Source of the DNA: JAJNNC01 sp038232695
GTDB taxonomy: Bacteria; Bacteroidota; Bacteroidia; Cytophagales; Cyclobacteriaceae
Direction of reading: 5' to 3'
NCBI GenBank assembly: GCA_038232695.1
Contig: JBBSNI010000320.1
Span: 1 to 6,993, forward strand
Length of the DNA stretch: 6,993 nucleotides
The notes under the pieces are model-generated. The model made no database searches. It saw nothing but the letters and a program-made list of their open reading frames with translations, and was not told the DNA's origin. The position numbers were made by a program, and so were the translations under genes. Shown piece by piece: positions 1 through 5,240 of this stretch. Each line of letters opens with the position of its first letter. Positions within the stretch are counted from its first letter, which is position 1.

Positions 1-1676
1 GCTAAAACCCCCTCTCCATTCTTCTCAATAAAGTGTTGTCCGTAACGGATGAACTTGATATAATCATCTGACAAAGGCTGTATATTCCTTTCATTGAGGT
101 TCTTTTTATAATCAGCCGTTAATCCCTCTATCCAATCCCCCTTATTACTACTACTCACCGAATAAGGAGGATTACCCAATACCACCATCACAGGTGTATC
201 TCTTTTGATGTAATTTGCCTCATTAGCTTCGTTTGATAAAACGGTAGCCCAGATAGAACCAGTGTCTTGGTGGTGTTCTTCCAGCGAATTGGTCAGGTAT
301 ACACGCAGGCGTTGTTCTCTTTTGGGTTGGTAGCCGGTTTCGCGCAACAGCAAATCCAGTTTGAGGTGCGCCATCGCATAGGAGGCCATGAGCAGTTCGA
401 AGCCGTTCAGCCGGGGAATGAGGTGGTCTTCTACATAGCCACTCCAGATGCCTTTCTGTCCTGCAAACTTCTTATAAATATGCTTGACTACTTCTGCCAG
501 AAAAGTGCCGGTTCCGGTGGCCGGGTCCAGTATCTGTACTTTGTGTACTTCCCGCTTTTCTCTTTTGTAGCCCGTCTTAGAGCGTTTGTCTTCCATCTGG
601 GTATCTACTTCAATGGTAGTTTTGGAAGTATCGGCCAGGCCCTGCGGCAGGCCAAACTCTGTTTTGAGAATATCATCTACGGCACGTACAATGAAGTTGA
701 CCACCGGCTCCGGGGTGTACCACACGCCCCGGCTCTTGCGCAGCTTGGGGTCATACTCTGCCAGAAAGGTTTCGTAAAAGTGGATGATGGGGTCGTGCTG
801 CTGGGTGGCTTTGCCAAAGTTTTGCAGCAGTGCCGCCACATCCGTTGCCCGAAACAGGTCAGCCAGTGCATCTACAATCCACCGGATGCGGTCGTCCAGG
901 TCGTAGCCTGCTATGTACTGGAAGAGTTTGCGCAGAAAGGGGTTGGTCTTGGGGATAAGCTCGGCGGCCTCCTGCCGGCTGAAGGTTTTTAGCGTAGGGT
1001 CGTGCAGGCGGGCGGCAAACATACCGTAGGCAATGGTCTGTGCATAGATGTCGGCAAACTCCCTGGCCGTTATGTCGTGGATGAGGATTTGCTTAAAGGC
1101 CAGCATCTGTTCTTTGAGCGTGCTGTTGGCATTGCTTTCTTCATCGCTGTTCAAGGCATTCTCAATCACCTTTGCCAGCACTTTGGCCTTACCGGCCATC
1201 AGCTTAGACAGGCGCGCAGCGGATTTAATGGTCTGCCCGGCAGGGATGCAGAAATCTTTGATGAGGTTGGTAAACTGCTCAAAGTTCTCCGGCTTTGCAG
1301 CTATATGTCCGTTCTGCACACTACCAATGGCTACGGTAGTCACTAACTCACCTTCCTTGAATAGCTGAAAGTCCAGGTAATCGGTAATGATCAGGTTAGG
1401 CAAGCCTTTCTTGTAGCGGTCAAACTGCTCTTTGTAGTCTTTGCTGCTCAGAGGCTTGCCGATGTCTTTGGCCTCAATATAGCCTACCGGCACCTCATGT
1501 TGGGTGATGATATAGTCCGGGGCACCGCAGGCTACCCGTGCCGGTTCGTTGGTCACCAGCACATTAGGTACGAGTTGTTGTAGCAGGTGCTGTAGGTCGC
1601 CGCGGTAGCTGTGTTCTCTGGCAAAGCCGGTTTTGTATTGGGTGTTTACTTTGTGTAAGTATTGTTGTATCAGCAT
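1..1676 (-). CDS. Single-chain restriction-modification enzyme (nuclease plus N6-adenine methyltransferase), type IIG/ISP-like, 3' end outside the window
   Basis: Predicted to cut unmodified DNA and to methylate adenine in its own recognition site. The first 558 codons are visible and the frame is still open at the window edge. Residues 53-70 carry a PD-(D/E)xK nuclease signature: P53-D54 in GAPDYII, then E68-A-K70 in GYIEAKD. A linker/coupler-like region follows, then the methyltransferase core: YTPEPVV at 320, motif I DPATGTGTF at 384-392, and motif IV GNPPYS with N502-P-P-Y505, which is the gamma-class N6-adenine order. Only about 310 residues separate nuclease and methylase, too few for the RecA-type helicase of full type ISP enzymes such as LlaGI. 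I therefore read it as helicase-less. The target-recognition domain should lie beyond position 1. The ATG at 1676 is the only ATG after the in-frame stop at 1707-1709. No Shine-Dalgarno is visible. A short DUF6508-like gene ends 26 bp upstream. Family assignment is firm; the exact type is less so. Confidence 0.93.
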   Translation of the reverse strand, partial: MLIQQYLHKVNTQYKTGFAREHSYRGDLQHLLQQLVPNVLVTNEPARVACGAPDYIITQHEVPVGYIEAKDIGKPLSSKDYKEQFDRYKKGLPNLIITDYLDFQLFKEGELVTTVAIGSVQNGHIAAKPENFEQFTNLIKDFCIPAGQTIKSAARLSKLMAGKAKVLAKVIENALNSDEESNANSTLKEQMLAFKQILIHDITAREFADIYAQTIAYGMFAARLHDPTLKTFSRQEAAELIPKTNPFLRKLFQYIAGYDLDDRIRWIVDALADLFRATDVAALLQNFGKATQQHDPIIHFYETFLAEYDPKLRKSRGVWYTPEPVVNFIVRAVDDILKTEFGLPQGLADTSKTTIEVDTQMEDKRSKTGYKREKREVHKVQILDPATGTGTFLAEVVKHIYKKFAGQKGIWSGYVEDHLIPRLNGFELLMASYAMAHLKLDLLLRETGYQPKREQRLRVYLTNSLEEHHQDTGSIWATVLSNEANEANYIKRDTPVMVVLGNPPYSVSSSNKGDWIEGLTADYKKNLNERNIQPLSDDYIKFIRYGQHFIEKNGEGVL

Positions 1677-1702
1677 CGTTTTTTGATAAATCCGGGCTGA
1701 AC

Positions 1703-1915
1703 TTACTTATTTTCCACATGCTTTCTCAACGCCCTGATGATTTTCTCCATGTTTCTGTTCTCAAAGTGCTTAATCATACAACCATCGTTGAACCTGTCAG
1801 CGCGTATCACCAGGGTGATGAGTTTGCAAAGCGTAGTCATATCCAACGGATCAAAATCCGTATCCGTATTGTCCAACAATTTTTGTCCTTCCTTCCAGGC
1901 AGACCAGTCATACAC
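1703..1915 (-). pseudogene. DUF6508-like small protein, probably N-terminally truncated
   Basis: The frame of about 70 codons from a GTG contains VYDWSAWKEG followed by LCKLITLVIRADRFNDG and a basic C-terminus (ENRNMEKIIRALRKHV). From memory this resembles the C-terminal half of DUF6508 proteins, which have a W-x-x-W or DW-x-x-W segment followed by a TL-x-x-(L/I)-T-x-x-(V/I)R-x-(D/E)RF-x-(D/E)G block. The function of that family is unknown. Members are usually well over 100 residues, so about half is missing. Family-like residues (GLVPV) continue in frame upstream of the GTG to a TGA at 1949-1951, with no ATG in that stretch. This suggests the original start was lost and the gene is a relic, although a short GTG-started protein cannot be excluded. 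It lies 26 bp upstream of the restriction-modification gene on the same strand and may be its leading cistron. Confidence 0.55.
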
Positions 1916-2050
1916 CGGGACAAGCCCTAAGTTATGCCGGTAAATCTTTCAGGGCTGTCCTATTTTTTGAGGTAAAGTAATGCATAAAAAATGATCAGAA
2001 CAGGCGCCAATAGATCAAAGTTGTACGGAAAACTTACACACTCAGTATGG

Positions 2051-2067
2051 TCAAGTTGAAAACTTGA
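2051..2067. promoter_or_regulatory. 17-nt inverted repeat, possible operator upstream of the restriction-modification unit
   Basis: TCAAGTT-GAA-AACTTGA has perfect 7-bp arms around a 3-nt centre. It lies about 140 bp upstream of the DUF6508-like start, in the interval where the promoter of the restriction-modification unit should be. It could be a dimeric repressor site, or chance in an AT-rich stretch. No controller (C-protein) gene is visible in the window. Confidence 0.3.
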
Positions 2068-2123
2068 TGAATGATTGACGCAAGCAAACCTTACCCGGCC
2101 GTGCTACCGTTCTGTGAGGCCGG

Positions 2124-2138
2124 GCGGCTGGAAGCCGC
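2124..2138. repeat. REP-like hairpin, GGCTGGAAGCC core
   Basis: GCGGCT-GGA-AGCCGC has 6-bp GC-rich arms and a 3-nt loop. Its 11-nt core GGCTGGAAGCC recurs in reverse complement at 6883-6893. It is the first of four consecutive palindromes in this gap. Confidence 0.65.
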
Positions 2139-2148
2139 TGCTGGATAA

Positions 2149-2229
2149 TCCGCCACGAGGCTGGAGCCTCGCGCGAACCTGTGAACTCGCTTTTTTAAAG
2201 CTCGCGCGAGGCTCCAGCCTCGTGGCGGA
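2149..2229. repeat. Long perfect inverted repeat, 28-nt arms
   Basis: The arms at 2149-2176 and 2202-2229 are perfect reverse complements over 28 nt, separated by a 25-nt spacer with a T-run (2191-2196). With one mismatch the pairing extends outward by three more pairs to 2145 and 2233. Each arm itself contains the small palindrome GAGGCT-GG-AGCCTC, so the element can fold as one long hairpin or as two small ones. This layout (two short hairpins in inverted orientation) is typical of REP doublets/BIMEs and of small MITE-like elements. No transposase or RAYT gene is in the window. There is no T-tract after either arm to suggest a terminator. Confidence 0.85.
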
Positions 2230-2236
2230 CTATTGA

Positions 2237-2251
2237 CAGACCTCTGGTCTG
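2237..2251. repeat. Small palindrome CAGACC-TCT-GGTCTG
   Basis: It has perfect 6-bp arms with a 3-nt loop, and starts 8 nt after the long inverted repeat. A competing pairing, CCTC/GAGG at 2241-2254, overlaps it. Its sequence is unrelated to its neighbours. Confidence 0.55.
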
Positions 2252-2265
2252 AGGGATGCTCACCT

Positions 2266-2281
2266 GGCGCAAGTTTGCGCC
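2266..2281. repeat. Small palindrome GGCGCAA-GT-TTGCGCC
   Basis: It has perfect 7-bp arms around 2 nt, and a further C-G pair can form after one wobble. It is the fourth separate palindrome in about 160 bp and has no T-tract, so it is not an obvious terminator. Confidence 0.6.
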
Positions 2282-2312
2282 GGATTTAAGGGCTTGGGAG
2301 GCATTACTTTTC

Positions 2313-2422
2313 GCCCAAGCATCCTGGGTAGCCTACCCAAACATCTTGGGTAGCTTACCCAAACATCTTGGGCAGTCTACCCAAGCATCTTGGGTAGCTT
2401 ACCCAAACGGCTTGGGCGGTAG
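2313..2422. repeat. Tandem array of five 22-bp palindromic units
   Basis: The units begin at 2313, 2335, 2357, 2379 and 2401. The consensus is ACCCAAACATCTTGGG followed by TAGCTT. Units 2 to 4 differ at only a few positions, while units 1 and 5 are more diverged, as expected at array edges. Each unit pairs CCCAA with TTGGG, and across unit junctions TTGGGTA-GCT-TACCCAA forms a 17-nt palindrome, so two alternative hairpin registers exist. A GCTTGGG at 2292-2298 can pair with the first CCCAAGC. The 22-bp period is not a multiple of three and no frame runs through the array, so it is non-coding. No unique spacers are present, so it is not CRISPR. Confidence 0.85.
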
Positions 2423-2433
2423 GAGAGGGCCAT

Positions 2434-2471
2434 AAAAAAAGCATCCCGATCGGTTAAGACCAGGATGCTTT
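2434..2471 (-). terminator. Rho-independent terminator of the HU-like/DUF4469 gene
   Basis: Read on the minus strand, AAAGCATCC (2471-2463) pairs with GGATGCTTT (2446-2438) and the stem runs into seven T residues (2440-2434). Part of the internal loop can pair further (GGT/ACC). It starts 47 bp after the stop codon of the HU-like gene and isolates it from the repeats and the restriction-modification unit. Confidence 0.85.
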
Positions 2472-2518
2472 GTGTGGATGCGCCGTTAGGGAAGCTGTCT
2501 GCCCTATCGGCGGTTGGC

Positions 2519-3214
2519 TTAGGCTACTGTCAGGGTAGGGGCTAACTCGCCTGTTCTGAGGGTTTTGCCTTTGTGGGCGATGCTGCGCAATTCCAGGTCG
2601 TAGGTGCCGGGGGCCAGGGCAGGCACCATGAAGATCAGCTCGCTGGGCATGTTGCGGGCGATGGTCTCCACTTTGGTTTCTGTCTTGTCTCCGGCCATCA
2701 GGAAGATGCCCTGAGCAGGGTCGGAAGCATCAAACTTCATGTCTTGACCTTCTATGTGAGCAATGCCGCCGGGGGTCAGCAGTTCGTTCTCCGTGCCGCT
2801 CATCAGGTCTTTCAGCATCTCTAATAGAGGACCATTGTCCGGCGCCTTCACCTTTTGTAAGGTGATCGTTTTGATGGCTTCTTTCAGCTTTCCTTTCGGG
2901 TTCATTTTAAGCTCTACCTTATGCTTGCTGCCGTTAAACGTCTCTTTCTTGCTGTTGAACACACCCCGTATGCTGATACCGATGGTAAATTCAGGCATCT
3001 GCACGTTGTGCCCTTTAGAGAGCGCCTCAAAGATAGCGCGGTTGTACTCTTCTATGACAGCAAGCGATTCGGCTTTGGTCACCGTAGAGCCGTGGCCGGT
3101 CATGGTGTTGATGATGTCTTCTACCGTCAGTGTGTTTTCAGGGTGTACCCTGGCGCGGTAGTCGTTGGGGTCTGGCGTCAGTTTGTTTTCTATCAGACTA
3201 AACTTTACTTTCAT
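2519..3214 (-). CDS. HU-like DNA-binding protein with C-terminal DUF4469 (Ig-like) domain
   Basis: The 231-residue protein has two parts. Residues 1 to about 120 (MKVKFSLIENKL, then LTVEDIINTM, AVIEEYNRAIFEALSKGHNVQMPEF, ISIRGVFNSKKETF, ELKMNPKGKLKEAI) match the HU-related family of Bacteroidota, with the basic beta-arm region expected to contact DNA. Residues from about 145 (LTPGGIAHIEGQDMKFD, ELIFMVPALAPGTYDLELR) match DUF4469, a presumed Ig-like fold. No signal peptide is visible, so it should be cytoplasmic or nucleoid-associated. The frame is open 17 codons further upstream to an ATG at 3265. I chose the ATG at 3214 because homology starts exactly at MKVKFSL and because the candidate promoter would place transcription start close to the longer start. 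The gene is monocistronic, with a candidate promoter at 3269-3298 and a strong terminator at 2434-2471. Its target and exact role are unknown. Confidence 0.92.
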   Translation of the reverse strand: MKVKFSLIENKLTPDPNDYRARVHPENTLTVEDIINTMTGHGSTVTKAESLAVIEEYNRAIFEALSKGHNVQMPEFTIGISIRGVFNSKKETFNGSKHKVELKMNPKGKLKEAIKTITLQKVKAPDNGPLLEMLKDLMSGTENELLTPGGIAHIEGQDMKFDASDPAQGIFLMAGDKTETKVETIARNMPSELIFMVPALAPGTYDLELRSIAHKGKTLRTGELAPTLTVA

Positions 3215-3437
3215 GGTGTATTGCTTTAAAGGTTGAAAAAAATTACTGCTGCAAAGCAAATACAAGAGGAAAAGTATTCACACACACATTCCGGGCAAAG
3301 TATTACATGGTAAGGTTTGTGCTGTAAAAAATACGCTGCCTCTATTTTATGCAAAATGCTTTGGCAGTACTTCCAGTAACAATTGCCAGGTTTTCCAGAA
3401 TATTGACAAAGAAAGGATTTATCTTTATCAAAGCAGG
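3215..3437. other. Intergenic region between the lipoprotein and HU-like genes
   Basis: These 223 bases contain the promoter candidate of the HU-like gene and an A/T-rich leader of about 50 nt. No intrinsic terminator with a clear stem and T-tract was found for the lipoprotein gene, so transcription may read through. No gene is supported here. Confidence 0.6.
3269..3298 (-). promoter_or_regulatory. Bacteroidota-type sigma-A promoter candidate for the HU-like gene
   Basis: Read on the minus strand, TTG (3298-3296) is followed by exactly 19 nt and then TACTTTTC (3276-3269). This matches the Bacteroidota consensus TTG-N19-TAnnTTTG except for the last base. Transcription would begin near 3262, giving an untranslated leader of about 48 nt before the ATG at 3214. 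The leader has no Shine-Dalgarno and is A/T-rich, as is common in this phylum. Confidence 0.6.
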
Positions 3438-4193
3438 CTACATACCGGCATAAATGGTTTTGCCCTCGTATTGCAGCACGTATCCTTTCCAGGGGAAAAG
3501 TTTGTACGAACTGTTGGTCCAGGCGTGAGCGCCTTCTTTTCCTTTCCGTTGTAGTACCCACGAGCTATCCTGTGCGGGTAGGAAAAGTTCTGCCTGGTCT
3601 TGGTTTTCAGAAAAAAGGACAAAAGCAGGCGTATCAGCGTTTTGTGCCGTATCCATAGCGTTGAGCCGGATGCCATCCTGGGCAGGTATGATACAGGTTT
3701 GCCGGATAGAAGACCAGCGATACCCAAAAGAAACGAGGCACCCTCTGGCGTCTGTCTGGCAATTTATTTTTGACAGCACCGTACCCTGGCTAAAATCAAG
3801 CTGACCGGGCGCTTCAAACCTGGCAATACCGTTGGTTTCCTGTAAACTTCCGTAGCCCTCTATCCAACGGCTATCCTTTGCCAGAAAGGCTACTTCTCTT
3901 TGGCTTTCTACTCCTTCTGAACGAAAAGTATAAAGGGCAAAAAGAGTATCCCCATGCATCTTACCTTTCAGTTCTCCTATGTTGTCGTCCTTTTCATAAA
4001 AGTCATACCATAGTTTGCCCGTAACAGTATCATCCTCCACTTCCAGATGCATCAGTATTTTGCTGTTATTTTGGCCCCATGCATAACAGTCAGATGTTAA
4101 AGAACTTGGGATAGCTTCTTCCTGGCCAGATGGCCGATGGCATGATGCGAGCATGAACAGCATAACAAGTTTGAAAAGCAATATTTTTTTCAT
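3438..4193 (-). CDS. Outer-envelope lipoprotein of unnamed Bacteroidota family
   Basis: The 251-residue protein starts with a lipoprotein signal, MKKILLFKLVMLFMLASC. The lipobox L15-A-S-C18 predicts lipidation of C18 and anchoring in the envelope. The body has two visible parts. Residues about 35-125 form a beta-rich block that starts with C36-YAW and contains GKLWYDFYEKDDNIGELKG, GDTLFALYTFRSEG and REVAFL. Residues about 145-251 contain three cysteines (C145, C152, C167) in a C-x6-GC-...-GYRWS-...-C pattern, followed by FVLFSENQDQAELFLP. I believe similar Bacteroidota proteins exist but know no name or function. The frame extends seven codons upstream to 4214; I chose 4193 because MKK plus hydrophobic core plus lipobox is canonical. 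It lies 127 bp downstream of pldA on the same strand and may be the last gene of the lipase cluster, although that gap could also hold a promoter. Confidence 0.85.
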   Translation of the reverse strand: MKKILLFKLVMLFMLASCHRPSGQEEAIPSSLTSDCYAWGQNNSKILMHLEVEDDTVTGKLWYDFYEKDDNIGELKGKMHGDTLFALYTFRSEGVESQREVAFLAKDSRWIEGYGSLQETNGIARFEAPGQLDFSQGTVLSKINCQTDARGCLVSFGYRWSSIRQTCIIPAQDGIRLNAMDTAQNADTPAFVLFSENQDQAELFLPAQDSSWVLQRKGKEGAHAWTNSSYKLFPWKGYVLQYEGKTIYAGM

Positions 4194-4223
4194 GATATAG
4201 ATGGCATGTGCCATAGTCTGCGT

Positions 4224-4320
4224 TTAATCTATTTTCTTGAACACCAACCGCAAGCTATCCGGATTGGAAAGATACAAGCGGTTATTTTCTATCTTGAAAG
4301 AAAAGCATCCTTTATCCCGC
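4224..4320 (-). pseudogene. Possible 3' relic of a META-domain protein
   Basis: Directly after the pldA stop, the next-but-one frame reads GCFSFKIENNRLYL then SNPDSLRLVFKKID and ends at TAA (4224-4226). This has the composition of a real C-terminus and resembles the last strands of META domains. For example, the tail of the lipase two genes upstream reads KYAVREDTLRFYLDN then MMRFSKVK. Upstream of 4321 the frame is only a shadow of pldA and has no start of its own. The fragment is therefore best read as the leftover end of a deleted gene, perhaps a duplicated META domain. At about 30 residues the similarity is suggestive only. Confidence 0.4.
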
Positions 4321-5223
4321 TCACCAGTCAATGAACGACACGCCCAGCCCGATAGTGGTTTGGCGATGGTTGTAATCGATGAGCGTTTCGCCGTATCCGC
4401 TGGAAAACTGTGCTTGTCCCCGGAGATGACCACGAATCTGAAAAACCCAGTTGAATTGGGTACTACCCCTATCTAATGTCTTTAGGCGAAGCGGATGCGT
4501 TCCTACAAAGTAAAACTGATGCCTGCCGGTGCTATACACAACGGTGGCTTCTCCCCGCCCTATATACTCCGCGATCAGGGGGTTCTCGTCGTCTTCATCA
4601 GGCAACCGCCACCAGGGGCGAAGGATCACAATCCAGTGTGGGCGCTCTAAAGCAGTATGCACCATGATGCGGTTCCAACTTCTGGAAAGCGGCAGTTCTC
4701 TTCCATTAGACTGGTGATTGAAAGCAATGCCTAAGGTTCTTCCCTTAAATCCGAAGAGTTTGTAACGTATGGGAAAATTAAGGATGACTTCCGGCTCATA
4801 GTTTAGCTCTCTGAAAGGACGCGATATGTTGGTATTGTAAATTTGCCAGTGCGCCTTTTGCGTATAAGCTACCCACAAGTCGCCATAGCCCCAGAAGATG
4901 GTTTGCAACACTTTGGTTTTAAAGCTGAGTTGAAACTTTGCTTCATAGTTATTGTATTCTATTGGAAAGGGGCTAGCGTAATTAGGATTTTCGCTGGTCG
5001 GCTGTGTATTCGGGTTGTTTGACCAACGACCGGCCGTTACATAAAAAGGTTTGTAGGAGGTCAGCAAAAAGGTTCCTTGGCGGGTCGCTGAGTCAAGCTC
5101 CCAGCGTTCTGATATGCTTTTGATACGTACTGAATAGTCAGCGTTTGGCAAAAGCTGCGCGTAGCTGCTCAGTGGCCATAAACAACCCAAGAGGAAAAAG
5201 CTGCGTAGTGCGTGTTGGTTCAT
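4321..5223 (-). CDS. pldA: Outer-membrane phospholipase A (OMPLA/PldA family)
   Basis: A calcium-dependent phospholipase A1/A2 that hydrolyses acyl chains of phospholipids in the outer membrane as a 12-stranded beta-barrel. Residues 1-23 form a signal peptide ending SYAQ. The catalytic block is complete: NHQSNGRELPLSRSWNR gives H170, S172 and N184, with the same spacing as H142, S144 and N156 of the E. coli mature enzyme. The calcium-site equivalents R175 (of R147) and S180 (of S152) are present, and ISRPFRELNYEPE (S134) aligns with the E. coli PFRETNYEP region. The barrel end, SSGYGETLIDYNHRQTTIGLGV, is also typical and finishes with aromatic W300. The length of 300 residues matches the family. 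The ATG at 5223 lies 17 bp after the stop of the lipase-META gene, indicating co-transcription. No Shine-Dalgarno is visible. In E. coli the enzyme is latent until the membrane is disturbed; whether this holds here is unknown. Confidence 0.96.
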   Translation of the reverse strand: MNQHALRSFFLLGCLWPLSSYAQLLPNADYSVRIKSISERWELDSATRQGTFLLTSYKPFYVTAGRWSNNPNTQPTSENPNYASPFPIEYNNYEAKFQLSFKTKVLQTIFWGYGDLWVAYTQKAHWQIYNTNISRPFRELNYEPEVILNFPIRYKLFGFKGRTLGIAFNHQSNGRELPLSRSWNRIMVHTALERPHWIVILRPWWRLPDEDDENPLIAEYIGRGEATVVYSTGRHQFYFVGTHPLRLKTLDRGSTQFNWVFQIRGHLRGQAQFSSGYGETLIDYNHRQTTIGLGVSFIDW

Positions 5224-5240
5224 GCTCGGGGTTTTGGAAA

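Larger units (their letters stand above)
1916..2518. other. Gene-free, repeat-rich intergenic region of about 600 bp
   Basis: No credible coding frame was seen on either strand. The right-hand 400 bp hold five groups of inverted or tandem repeats (listed separately) and the terminator of the HU-like gene. The left part, roughly 1952-2050, is AT-richer and should contain the promoter for the DUF6508-like and restriction-modification genes. I could not fix a convincing promoter there. The only distinct element in that part is the small palindrome at 2051-2067. Confidence 0.75.

Noticed and set aside
267..1368. Plus-strand open frames of up to 241 codons
   Set aside because: They lie antisense to the restriction-modification gene, whose minus-strand frame is unbroken from 1676 to the edge and carries recognisable motifs. 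Their translations are low-complexity shadows with no family features.
1718..1943. Plus-strand frames over the DUF6508-like gene
   Set aside because: The minus-strand translation has family-like motifs and the plus-strand ones do not.
2149..2229. Intrinsic terminator
   Set aside because: The stem is strong but neither side is followed by a T-tract, and the nearby gene already has a clear terminator at 2434-2471.
2145..2281. Complete insertion sequence
   Set aside because: Only inverted repeats are present. There is no transposase frame and no recognisable target-site duplication.
2313..2422. CRISPR array
   Set aside because: Units abut directly at 22 bp with no unique spacers, and no cas gene is present.
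2573..3229. Plus-strand frames antisense to the HU-like gene
   Set aside because: They are shadows of a gene with two recognised domains plus its own promoter and terminator.
3226..3561. Minus-strand frame of 111 codons overlapping the lipoprotein 3' end
   Set aside because: Its start lies inside the lipoprotein in another frame. The part in the intergenic region is Cys/Tyr-rich without pattern, and the HU-like promoter candidate sits within it.
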